Source of the DNA: Iris pallida | Lineage: Eukaryota > Streptophyta > Magnoliopsida > Asparagales > Iridaceae | Assembly: GCA_029216955.1 (NCBI GenBank) | Contig: JANAVB010016200.1 | Location: 1,159,675 to 1,223,674, forward strand | DNA: 64,000 nucleotides | Direction: 5' to 3' | In this document: in pieces, positions 33,084-44,215 of the stretch | How positions within the stretch are numbered: position 1 is the first letter of the stretch | Layout: every line of letters begins with the position of its first letter | Notes under the pieces: generated by a model | Database searches by the model: none | What the model saw: only the letters and a program-made list of their open reading frames with translations | Told to the model about the DNA's origin: nothing | Position numbers and translations under genes: made by a program

Positions 33084-36000
33084 TGTCACGACCCGCACCC
33101 TGATTAGGGGCACGAGAACGTGGGTACGTCCAGCCTACGCCACAGTGTCGGCGGTAGAACGCTGTATAGGTCATCTATAACAACTAACATCTAACAATAA
33201 GACATATAAACCTGTCATCTCCGCACGGAGGTATAACATAACATCTCAACTCTATATCTCAAACACAAGTCTAGGAAAGATAAAGATAGAACATGATATG
33301 GAATCAGACGAAAGAAAGAACTGAATATATATAGAGTTATCACACCACACAAAGTAGATATCCAACACAAATAAGTACAAGACCTGAAATATAACTAAGT
33401 CACAACTAACAATCGGAACAGTCCGATACAAAATGAAAACTATAAACACTAGACTAGACTAGGCACCCTCTACTGAGCTAGATGCTCCTCAGGCTCCTGA
33501 AGGTCACCCTCATGTGTCCCATAGAAGGTAGGACAGTCACCATCATCATCTGTAATATTTTCAACAGGCCCAGTCAGGACAGGAACGAGCACAATACATC
33601 TCACGCAGTTCATATCAGGTTGGGAAATGTAAAGCATGCATAGAGTAAGATACATGAACTGTAAAGAATATATGTAAAACGAGAGAGATTTAATAACTGG
33701 AAATATCTATATATATGATAAGTAAGAACTGTAGGTAACCTGTGATTTAGAGCATGATATGGTTATATAAACGGGCTTAGGACATATACAAGATTTCACA
33801 AGATTTCACAAGAGTTTGTACAAGATGGGATTTTGATCACATAACCATTTCCTACTCACCCTCCCCAATCAATACACAACGATCCAATCAAGTTACGTTA
33901 CCTTATACAAGAGGTTTTTATCATGTTTGCTCGCGTGATCATGAGAGTACAAGATTGCACAAGAGTATACATGAAAGCGGTGTACATGAAATACAAGATG
34001 TTCGTGAAAAGCACATGACAACTGTATCTGATGCACCCCGAGGGAGATAACATCGCATGACAAGATCCATATAGTACCAATCCGTGATAATGACGTGACA
34101 GCATCATGTAAGGTATTCTAGAGCAAGAATATAAATCCTAACAAGTATGAAAAGATCAGAGAATGTACTCGCCTGTCACCCTGTATGACTGATATGAATA
34201 GATGTCCGAACTGGTGTCACAGAGTCCTATTTAGAGTAAAACAGGTCACAACATATCCACAATGGTAAAAATAGAGTATACAATGCATACTACATGATTC
34301 TAGGTCAATCTGGTCAAAAGTCAACTCTTGGTCAACTCTAAAGTCAAACTAGTCAAAGTTAGGTCAACACTAGTCAACTAGTTAGGGTTTTAGTCAAACT
34401 AGTCAAACTAGTTGTTTTAGGTCATTCCTAGTCATTTCTAGGTGAACTAGGTCACTTTTGACCTAAGGTTGACTTTGGTCAACCCTTAGTAATCAAGGGT
34501 CAACATGTTGGTTTTGGGCCATTAGGGTTAGCCCCAAGCCATTGGCTAGAAATCCTAGGCCATAGGCTAATGATGGGGTTTTCATATAAACCTATAACTA
34601 GGAGTCATATATATATATATATAACTATATCTATATATATAGATACACACTATCTATCACCACCCAATATCAATACAAACCCATATACTTTTAATACACT
34701 ATATTGACCTAATGAGACCTAACACAAAATATACATATATATCATTTATATATATATATATACAATACATATATATATATATATATAACTATATATATAT
34801 TACATATATATATAGAGGGAAAGGAAGTGAGAGAGAGTGAGACAGAGACTGTGAGAAAGAGGGGGGGTGAAGTCTGGACAGGGAAGGGGAATTTGTTCCC
34901 AGATTTCTGGAACAACCCAGTCCCCCAACACACACACACATAACACATATACATACATATGTACATACATATATAACTACACACACACCTAACCAAATCT
35001 CCCCGAAATCGACCCACACTCACAAATATATGTATACTTCACATCTACACACTGAAATACACTAGTCTAATACATTAAACATACACAAAATCGAATTGAA
35101 ATTTGATTTCCAAAAACTGGAAATAAACTCAAAACTGGGAACTGTGCACTGTTGCACTCGATATGGGGTAAATCGAAATACACATACTGAATCGAGCTAA
35201 GACTCTCAACCAAGGGTCGGTAACTGACACCCCATAGGTACTCTAGTGTCCCAAGTCACTGACACGACACCACGACACAGTTTCACGTGTCCAAACACGC
35301 AAAACATCCACCCGGGTAAACACTGATACACGCACACGAAAACAGTGTCGTGCACGCGTTCCAGGAGCTCGTGGACACACCACGAGACACGACACGTCTC
35401 GTGGTCGTGCATACGTGTAGCCCACACGTAGGGCTACACATTCCACACCCTGACACGTGTCTACGACACGCGTGGACACAGAACGAACTCCGTATCAGTC
35501 GTGAAAACACGACTGATACACGCGAGTTCAGGCCGCGTCGTGCACGCGGTTACATGCGTCGTACACGCGACACAGGACACGAAGCACCATGTGCTCGTGT
35601 CCACGTGTACGCCACGTATAGGGCTTCATGCCCGTGTCACTACGAGACACCCTAGTGTCGTGTCCATGCGACACGACACGCTCAAAGTCGTGCCTGTGCG
35701 CGTGTGTGCTGACAGTGCACGACCAGTGCACGTGTCCGTGTGTCCTCTATACGACACACACGTGTCTCAAACTCGAGGGGGGGCATGTCAGAGGTTGCCC
35801 CCTCCTCTGTGTCAATTTGCACGTGTCCACGTGTCCTACAGTGCCCGTACTAGGTGTCTGGTAGCAGGGGAGGCTGTATGCCTCAGTGCGGTGTCCTGGC
35901 AGTGGGTTCGTGTCGATTTTTGACACGAACACGGTTCTAATTTGTGCTCAGTCAAGTGTGGGGGTAAACAACAAGTCTAGGGCTACAAGATTATGAAATT

Positions 36001-37048
36001 TGTTTTACAAAATAATGAAATTCATTTCTCAGTGGCATTTCATCAAACATGGTTTCCTAGTTTAGGATACGTGTCCGATACGGACACCAAAACACTTCTA
36101 ATTCCCACCAAACTTTACCCACAGTAGTGTTATCCCTATATGAATGCATTTATGAAAAAAAAAACAGGAATTTGACTAAGTTTGTGGAAATTTACCTATT
36201 GGTGAAATTCCAAGGAAATCAATGAAAAGGGGGTTGTGTGATCTCCAACTTGATGATGCCCAAGCTCCCAAATTCTAGATTTCTTGCTTCCCTTAGCACC
36301 CTAGATGTTGTAGGGTTCCAATGCAAGAGACTAGAGTCAATTTGGATCAAAAATGATCAAGTTATCAAGGGTTGAAGGAAAAGGAAATTTTGTGGAATAA
36401 AATTCATGTAATTTATTCATGAATTAATTCAATGGGGTTTTATAGAATGTGGGCTGCCAAGGGGGGGGGGGGGGGGTCCTTGGCTGCCATGGGGGTAGGG
36501 GAGGTGTCCTTGCCTTCCTTCATGGCTAAGGCATGGACTTTAGCCTAAAGGGCTCTAGATATTTTGATTTGTTTAAGGAAAATATCCTTAAAGTTAATAT
36601 CTAGATATTTAACCCTTTATCCCATGACCAAAACATCACCCTAATGATTCTAGGTTAGTGGCTAACTTCTAGTTTAGGGTAGGATAGGTTAGTGACTAAT
36701 CATGAGACCTACCAAGAATTAAATAATATTAAAAATCACATAATCACAAATAAAGTCTAGAAAATTACCAAAATACCCTTTTGGTCAAAAACCACTAATT
36801 TGGTGTTCTAAGCCTATGGCTAAGCTCTCATGGTCATGGCAACTTCTAGGTTAGAGAAAACTAGGGTTTACACTAAGTTATACTAACCAAAATCACAAAG
36901 TCATAAGTCATGACTTAGCATGACTTTAGAAATGGTTTAACTACACTAATAATCACCAAAAATCATATCATGCCCTAAACACCATTTAATAAATAATAAA
37001 AATAATAAATTTTCAAAAATCTCCAATTTCAGAAAACTGGGTGCTACA
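33084..37048 (-). repeat. Element E 3' LTR (3965 bp)
   Basis: On the minus strand it starts TGTAGCACCCAGTTTTC and ends GGTGCGGGTCGTGACA. Order along the element: U3 with a G16 run (about 36460), the CACGTG/ACGTGTC cluster (35250-35930), an AC/GT-rich patch, TATA-rich stretches (34600-34820), a TTGAC cluster (34301-34510), the AGGCGAGTACATTCTCTGAT motif (near 34165), and a terminal ACCGCCGACACTGTGGCG-type module. All open frames inside (34742-35932 and others) repeat in the other LTR and are not genes. Confidence 0.95.
35250..35932. promoter_or_regulatory. G-box/ABRE-like cluster in element E LTR
   Basis: Seven CACGTG hexamers within about 560 bp (near 35284, 35453, 35602, 35732, 35758, 35820 and 35829), six of them extended to CACGTGTC, plus many GTGTCGTG/CACGACAC variants. 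CACGTG is the G-box and ACGTGTC is an ABRE core bound by plant bZIP factors. The same cluster is in the other LTR (41360-42045). In element orientation it lies about 0.4-1.1 kb upstream of the CTATATATATATG stretch (near 34810), a plausible TATA box. Confidence 0.5.
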
Positions 37049-37062
37049 AGTCTACCCTCCTT
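37049..37062 (-). other. Polypurine tract of element E
   Basis: On the minus strand AAGGAGGGTAGACT directly abuts the 3' LTR start TGTAGCACC. It is preceded by GACGAAATTTTCT, the usual PPT context of Ty3/gypsy elements with long LTRs. It primes plus-strand DNA synthesis. Confidence 0.85.
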
Positions 37063-37510
37063 AGAAAATTTCGTCCTCGAAATTAGAATGGTCATACTCC
37101 TTCTAGGTCAAACACCCCAACAATCACAGTCTCAAACACACAGTCCGATAATCATATGCGTCTGTCCAAAATCATGATATTCGGAATCTTCGTCATGCTA
37201 GTGAGCAAGGCTACGATATTCACAGAGTCCTCGATTAAGGTACATACCTCTAGAATCATGGTATTTAAAATTTTCGCATTGCCGCATGCCTGGCCGCGAA
37301 AACCTTAAATTCCCACATCCGAGAAATACGTCCAAAATCCGACTATATGTCCTCACTATGCCAGCTAACATGACTATAGAAAACTCTAGATCCCATGATC
37401 GAGACGACCTAGCCCATACGACTTATCTCAGAAGAAAATAATTCACAATAAAATATCCGGACAAAATTTATCAACTATAAGGAACAGATAGAATCGAAAT
37501 TCCAAGACAG

Positions 37511-38980
37511 TTATAAGGAGGCAAATGCGGAAATAGAATCGAAAAGGTTGGAACCTGCAATCAACTCTCCCTCTGTCTGTGCATCATCGAATGCCATGGC
37601 GAAAGCTCGCCCCGGCTGGCCTCCCTTGGCCTGCTGCTGATGCTGGGCAAACCTCTGCTGCTGAGTCTGCAACGGTGGTCCTGTCTGCTGCCCTGTCGGA
37701 GCTCTAGCTCCTGCTACTGTCTGAGTCAATCGTGCCAAGTTCTTGGAATACTCCTTCAACTGATGCTCTGCTGAACCACAAAGCAAACACAGGCCCTGCC
37801 TCTTCCTGCAGTCGTCCTATCCATGACCTTACTTCTTGCAGAAGTTACACATAGGGTGCTGTTGCTGCCTGGGTGCCTGCTGGTGAAGTATATATCCCTG
37901 GCCCTGAAACGGCTGCTGAACTGGCCTCTGCTGCTGTATGTGAGGGCGCTTGGCTGGCCCTGCACTAGAACTAGCCCCTAAGGTATCACTGCCCCTCTTC
38001 GGCTTGAGGCCGAAGTCCTCCTCTGCAATCTGTGCGTCCATCAATATCTGATCGAACGTCGCGTCACGGCGTCCCGAGGTGCGGGTGCGCACTGCATGAA
38101 TAAGTCCCCTACGGAACTTACGAGCCTTCTGCCCCTCATCCTGGATCATATCGGGAGCGAACCTGCTAAGGCGAAAGAACTCAGCTGCATACTCGTCCAC
38201 CGACGAGTTCCCCTGCACTAGACCCACGAACTGGCCCTCCAATGCTGTAAGAGCCACGTCCGGGAAGAACTTCTCCTTGAAGAGCCTCCGGAAGTTCTCC
38301 CAAGTCAGCCCTCTCACCGACGCACGAGGATCCGTGCGGTACCATGTCAGCACAATGTCAAAGAATCGGCTGGCTGCGGCCGAAACCCAAAGCGCTCTAG
38401 GAAGCTCTGCCAGCTCCATGCTCCGCTGTACATCCTCTAGCCAGTCGTCTGCATAGAGGATGCCCTCCGTGCCTGTGAAGTCCCTGGAGCTCATCTTCCT
38501 GAAGTCCAATACTGTCCCCGGCCTGGACTGCTGCTGGTACGGCTGCTGGCCAGTAGGGCCCTACACCGTACCCGGTGCCACTCTCTCTACTGCTGCTAGG
38601 GCAAGCTGATGCGAGTTCTCCATACTCTGCCTCAGCATCTCGATCTGACGGTGTGACGCCTCCGTCTGGCGCTGCGACGCCTCTGCCTGGGCCCGCTGTG
38701 TCTCCATCATCTGCTGAAGGAGAAGGAACATATGGTACGTATCCGTCGGTACCGGTGGTGGTGGCAGCAATATCTCCGGAACAACGGCCGTAACCCTCTG
38801 GGGTGGAGGTGGTAGACCTCCCTGTGCAACTGCCTGGGTCTCCGGAATAGTAGAATCACTGGGGGCAGTCTCGTGAACCTCCTCCTCTGCCTGATCAGAT
38901 CTCTCAGGCAAACTACTCGATCCAGTGGCCTGCGGGTGCGTCTTCGTCATCCTGGAGACGAATTGAAACAAAGAGGTCAA
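37511..38980 (-). pseudogene. Element E gag (capsid and nucleocapsid), three in-frame stops
   Basis: One frame of 490 codons without any indel. The head MTSLFQFVSRMTKTHPQ is followed by an acidic/proline-rich region, then the retrotransposon gag core (YADDWLEDVQRSMELAELPR, WYRTDPRASVRGLTWENFRR, FKEKFFPDVALTALEGQFV, SSVDEYAAEFFRLSRFAPDM), a Gln-rich linker and two zinc knuckles. In the first knuckle (CNFC...GHG..DDC) two codons are stops; in the second (CLLCGSAEHQLKEY) the last Cys is Tyr. A third stop is at codon 140. All three stops can be explained by C-to-T change of CAG or CAA. No pol follows; the last residues run to a stop at 37511. Confidence 0.9.
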
Positions 38981-39180
38981 TATGGCACATGAGTAGATTT
39001 ATCAAGGAAGGACAGTTAAATTAATACAAGGGAAGTAATCATGATAATCAAAAGATCGGAAATTTCCTAGGTGTGATTTGAGAAACTCCTATCATGTCCT
39101 AGGTCCTATGTCCTAATTGCAGGCTCGTAATTAGTACTCTAAGTCGAGCACCATTACGAGATCGCACTAACTGCGACACT

Positions 39181-39198
39181 GACCTGCATGGGCCACCA
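39181..39198 (-). other. Primer-binding site of element E, tRNA-Ile(AAU) type
   Basis: On the minus strand TGGTGGCCCATGCAGGTC begins 8 nt inside the 5' LTR. It is complementary, 18 of 18 as I recall the plant sequence, to the 3' end of cytosolic tRNA-Ile(AAU) including CCA (GACCTGCATGGGCCACCA). The same site is at 43540-43557 (16 of 18) and 46992-47009 (18 of 18). The identity of the tRNA rests on memory and should be aligned. Confidence 0.75.
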
Positions 39199-39206
39199 CA
39201 AAAATG

Positions 39207-42200
39207 TGTCACGATCCGCACCCTGATTAGGGGCACGAGAACGTGGATACGTCCAGCCTACACCGCAGTGTCGGCGGTAGAACGCTATATAGGTCATCTA
39301 TAACAACTAACATCTAACAATAAGACATATAAACCTGTCATCTCCGCACGGAGGTATAACATAACATCTCAACTCTATATCTCAAACACAAGTCTAGGAA
39401 AGATAAAGATAGAACATGATATGGAATCAGACGAAAGAAAGAACTGAATATATATAGAGTTATCACACCACACAAAGTAGATATCCAACACAAATAAGTA
39501 CAAGACCTGAAATATAACTAAGTCACAACTAACAATCGGAACAGTCCGATACAAAATGAAAACTATAAACACTAGACTAGACTAGGCACCCTCTACTGAG
39601 CTAGATGCTCCTCAGGCTCCTGAAGGTCACCCTCATGTGTCCCATAGAAGGTAGGACAGTCACCATCATCATCTGTAATATTTTCAACAGGCCCAGTCAG
39701 GACAGGAACGAGCACAATACATCTCACGCAGTTCACATCAGGTTGGGAAATGTAAAGCATGCATAGAGTAAGATACATGAACTGTAAAGAATATATGTAA
39801 AACGAGAGAGATTTAATAACTGGAAATATCTATATATATGATAAGTAAGAACTGTAGGTAACCTGTGATTTAGAGCATGATATGGTTATATAAACGGGCT
39901 TAGGACATATACAAGATTTCACAAGATTTCACAAGAGTTTGTACAAGATGGGATTTTGATCACATAACCATTTCCTACTCACCCTCCCCAATCAATACAC
40001 AACGATCCAGTCAAGTTACGTTACCTTGTACAAGAGGTTTTTATCATGTTTGCTCGCGTGATCATGAGAGTACAAGATTGCACAAGAGTATACATGAAAG
40101 CGGTGTACATGAAATACAAGATGTTCGTGAAAAGCACATGACAACTGTATCTGATGTACCCCGAGGGAGATAACATCGCATGACAAGATCCATATAGTAC
40201 CAATCCGTGATAATGACGTGACAGCATCATGTAAGGTATTCTAGAGCAAGAATATAAATCCTAACAAGTATGAAAAGATCAGAGAATGTACTCGCCTGTC
40301 ACCCTGTATGACTGATATAAATAGATGTCCGAACTGGTGTCACAGAGTCCTATTTAGAGTAAAACAGGTCACAACATATCCACAATGGTAAAAATAGAGT
40401 ATACAATGCATACTACATGATTCTAGGTCAATCTGGTCAAAAGTCAACTCTTGGTCAACTCTAAAGTCAAACTAGTCAAAGTTAGGTCAACACTAGTCAA
40501 CTAGTTAGGGTTTTAGTCAAACTAGTCAAACTAGTTGTTTTAGGTCATTCCTAGTCATTTCTAGGTGAACTAGGTCACTTTTGACCTAAGGTTGACTTTG
40601 GTCAACCCTTAGTAATCAAGGGTCAACATGTTGGTTTTAGGCCATTAGGGTTAGCCCCAAGCCATTGGCTAGAAATCCTAGGCCATAGGCTAATGATGGG
40701 GTTTTCATATAAACCTATAACTAGGAGTCATATATATATATATAACTATATCTATATATATAGATACACACTATCTATCACCACCCAATATCAATACAAA
40801 CATATATACTTTTAATACACTATATTGACCTAATGAGACCTAACACAAAATATACATATATATCATTTATATATATATACAATACATATATATATATAAC
40901 TATATATATATTACATATATATATAGAGGGAAAGGAAGTGAGAGAGAGTGAGACAGAGACTGTGAGAAAGAGGGGGGGTGAAGTCTGGACAGGGAAGGGG
41001 AATTTGTTCCCAGATTTTTGGAACAACCCAGTCCCCCAACACACACACACATAACACATATACACACATATGTACATACATATATAACTATACACACACC
41101 TAACCAAATCTCCCCGAAATCGACCCACACTCACAAATATATGTATACTTCACATCTACACACTGAAATACACTAGTCTAATACATTAAACATACACAAA
41201 ATCGAATTGAAATTCGATTTCCAAAAACTGGAAATAAACTCAAAACTGGGAACTGTGCACTGTTGCACTCGATATGGGGTAAATCGAAATACACATACTG
41301 AATCGAGCTAAGACTCTCAACCAAGGGTCGGTAACTGACACCCCATAGGTACTCTAGTGTCCCAAGTCACTGACACGACACCACGACACAGTTTCACGTG
41401 TCCAAACACGCAAAACATCCACCCGGGTAAACACTGATACGCGCACACGAAAACAGTGTCGTGCACGCATTCCAGGAGCTCGTGGACACACCACGTGACA
41501 CGACACGTCTCGTGGTCGTGCATACGTGTAGCCCACACGTAGGGCTACACATTCCACACCCTGATACGTGTCCACGACACGCGTGGACACAGAACGAACT
41601 CCGTATCAGTCGTGAAAACACGACTGATACACGCGAGTTCAGGCCGCGTCGTGCACGCGGTTACACGCGTCGTACACGCGACACAGGACACGAAGCACCA
41701 CGTGCTCGTGTCCACGTGTACGCCACGTATAGGGCTTCATGCCCGTGTCACTACGAGACACCCTAGTGTCGTGTCCATGCGACACGACACGCTCAAAGTC
41801 GTGCCTGTGCGCGTGTGTGCTGACAGTGCACGACCAGTGCACGTGTCCGTGTGTCCTCTATACGACACACACGTGTCTCAAACTCGAGGGGGGGCATGTC
41901 AGAGGTTGCCCCCTCCTCTGTGTCAATTTGCACGTGTCCACGTGTCCTACAGTGCCCGTACTAGGTGTCGGGTAGCAGGGGAGGCTGTATGCCTCAGTGC
42001 GGTGTCCTGGCAGTGGGTTCGTATCGATTTTCGACACGAACACGGTTCTAATTTGTGCTCAGTCAAGTGTGGGGGTAAACAACAAGTCTAGGGCTACAAG
42101 ATTATGAAATTTGTTTTACAAAATAATGAAATTCATTTCTCAGTGGTATTTCATCAAACATGGTTTCCTAGTTTAGGATACGTATCCGATACGGACACCA

Positions 42201-43161
42201 AAACACTTCTAATTCCCACCAAACTTTACCCACAGTAGTGTTATCCCTATATGAATGCATTTATGAAAAAAAAAACAGGAATTTGACTAAGTTTGTGGAA
42301 ATTTACCTATTGGTGAAATTCCAAGGAAATCAATGAAAAGGGGGTTGTGTGATCTCCAACTTGATGATGCCCAAGCTCCCAAATTCTAGATTTCTTGCTT
42401 CCCTTAGCACCCTAGATGTTGTAGGGTTCCAATGCAAGAGACTAGAGTCAATTTGGATCAAAAATGATCAAGTTATCAAGGGTTGAAGGAAAAGGAAATT
42501 TTGTGGAATAAAATTCATGTAATTTATTCATAAATTAATTCAATGGGGTTTTATAGAATATGGGCTGCCAAGGGGGGGGGGGGGGGGGGTCCTTGGCTGC
42601 CATGGGGGTAGGGGAGGTGTCCTTGCCTTCCTTCATGGCTAAGGCATGGACTTTAGCCTAAAGGGTTCTAGATATTTTGATTTGTTTAAGGAAAATATCC
42701 TTAAAGTTAATATCTAGATATTTAACCCTTTATCCCATGACCAAAACATCACCCTAATGATTCTAGGTTAGTGGCTAACTTCTAGTTTAGGGTAGGATAG
42801 GTTAGTGACTAATCATGAGACCTACCAAGAATTAAATAATATTAAAAATCACATAATCACAAATAAAGTCTAGAAAATTACCAAAATACCCTTTTGGTCA
42901 AAAACCACTAATTTGGTGTTCTAAGCCTATGGCTAAGCTCTCATGGTCATGGCAACTTCTAGGTTAGAGAAAACTAGGGTTTACACTAAGTTATACTAAC
43001 CAAAATCACAAAGTCATAAGTCATGACTTAGCATGACTTTAGAAATGGTTTAACTACACTAATAATCACCAAAAATCATATCATGCCCTAAACACCATTT
43101 AATAAATAATAAAAATAATAAATTTTTAAAAATCTCCAATTTCAGAAAACTGGGTGCTACA
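39207..43161 (-). repeat. Element E 5' LTR (3955 bp)
   Basis: A near-identical copy of 33084-37048 in the same orientation; the length difference comes from the AT microsatellites and the G run (G18 here). It ends at the TSD TAGCT on the right. Being upstream of gag on the minus strand, it is the promoter copy. Confidence 0.95.
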
Positions 43162-43166
43162 TAGCT

Positions 43167-43530
43167 TAGCTTGTTTAGTGTGGTACTGGACTTCGTCTCC
43201 AGATTATATTTTTGGCTTGTTATTATTTTAGTATTTGTATTAGAGATTGTCGACTCTAGACCTGTATAATTTTTGTGTTGGATCTTCTGGATGATATTTC
43301 ATATCTTGTTGTCTTTATCTTTCGGTATCATCTATCTTTCTTAGAGTTTATCATTGAGTATATTCTATTGTCATTGCTTGTCCTCCATCGGAGTTGACCG
43401 TTCTCGAGAGGTTTTGATATTATAACTGTTGTTAGATAGTAGACCTAGACAGCGTTCTACGCCGTTTCTGTGGCGTAGGCTGGAACGCTGTCACGTACTC
43501 GTGCCCTTACTCTGGGTGCGGGTCGTGACA
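43167..43530 (+). mobile_element. Gypsy element D, 5' LTR, last part
   Basis: A continuation of the LTR split by element E. It contains GTAGACCTAGACAGCGTTCTACGCCG and ends GGTGCGGGTCGTGACA at 43530, the same end as E and C. Together with 28964-33083 the LTR is about 4.5 kb. It is followed by leader, primer site and gag start of D. Confidence 0.75.
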
Positions 43531-43767
43531 CATTTTTAGTGGTGGTCCATGCAGGCCAGAAGTCGTAATTAGTGTGATATCGTAGTGGTGCTCAACTTAG
43601 AGTGCTGCTACGAGCCTGCTATAGGTTTAAAAGATATAGGCTATAGGCTAAGGCTACTCAGTCACAATTAGGAAACTTCTAATTTGCTTCTCTACAACTG
43701 TCCTTTCTTGATGCTGATTATTTGTACTCTAATTGTTCTCCTTTGATATGATCTATCTTGTGCCATA
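43531..43767 (+). other. Leader of element D with tRNA-Ile-type primer-binding site
   Basis: TGGTGGTCCATGCAGGCC at 43540-43557 starts 9 nt after the LTR and matches the element E site at 16 of 18 positions. The following sequence parallels the E leader (GTAATTAGTG.GATATCGTA, GGTGCTCAACTTAGAGT, TACGAGCCTGC), so D and E belong to the same family. Confidence 0.75.
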
Positions 43768-43965
43768 TTGACTTCTTTCTTTGGATCTGTCTTCAGGATG
43801 GTGATGACTCGATCTCAACATTTAGAGCCTGCTGATACTGAGAGGTCTGTCATATCTCGCGGACCTGAGCTAGTCACTTCCCCTATAGTCGGTGCATCTG
43901 CAGCAGCGTTCGGGGGCGCTCCTCCACCAGTTGCGAGGACTGTTCTGGAGATCACTGCGGTATAA
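43768..43965 (+). pseudogene. Element D gag, N-terminal fragment
   Basis: Starts MTSFFGSVFRMVMTRSQH, parallel to MTSLFQFVSRMTKTHPQ of element E, with the same CTTCAGGATG / CTCCAGGATG context around the second methionine. After about 60 residues (VARTVLEITAV) the sequence ends in a stop and switches abruptly to an inverted integrase fragment of another element. The gag core is absent. Confidence 0.75.
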
Positions 43966-43974
43966 GCAGACACG

Positions 43975-44215
43975 GGAGTTCTTCCTCAAGCAAATCGGAC
44001 TCCTCCGTACTCAATAGCGTCTGCCATCATAGTAGGCCAGTAATAGCCCATACGTCGGAGTCAATCATGTAGCTTAGGACCGGGTTGATGAGCTCCACAG
44101 GCACCGTCCTGGGCTTTCCGAAGAGCTTTGGCCGCTTCCTCGTTTGATAAGCAACGGATGAGAAGTCCGTCGTATGAATGACGATACAACATCTTCCTGA
44201 AGATCCTTAAATATT
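43975..44215 (-). pseudogene. Gypsy integrase zinc-binding (H2C2) fragment
   Basis: A minus frame reads FRKMLYRHSYDGLLIRC, SNEEAAKALRKAQDGACGAH, QPGPKLHD (stop) LRRMGYYWPTMMADAIEY. This is the typical N-terminal zinc-binding region of Ty3/gypsy integrases, closest in wording to the Tat-type lineage. The Cys pair expected right after ADAIEY is lost, and the catalytic core is missing. It lies head-on against the gag start of D, a chimeric breakpoint. Confidence 0.75.

Larger units (their letters stand above)
33084..43161 (-). mobile_element. Element E: complete gag-only gypsy LTR retrotransposon, TSD TAGCT
   Basis: Two nearly identical LTRs (3965 and 3955 bp) bracket a 2.16 kb internal region. 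Perfect 5-bp duplications TAGCT lie at 33079-33083 and 43162-43166. In element orientation (minus) the order is LTR, PBS (tRNA-Ile type), gag, polypurine tract, LTR. There is no protease, reverse transcriptase, RNase H or integrase. By eye the LTRs differ at about 35 sites, most of them C/T or G/A changes, which is about 1% and indicates a recent insertion. Structurally it matches the class of large non-autonomous elements with a GAG domain (TR-GAG-like), mobilised in trans by a relative such as D. An internal deletion of pol is the alternative. Confidence 0.92.

Noticed and set aside
35206..35932. Stack of overlapping frames rich in His, Arg, Thr and Cys, repeated at 41317-42091
   Set aside because: They lie in the LTR of element E on both strands and come from the CACGTG/GACACG-rich composition.
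36460..36477. G16 run (G18 at the equivalent place near 42573) as a possible functional G-quadruplex
   Set aside because: A simple homopolymer in the LTR; length difference between copies suggests slippage only.
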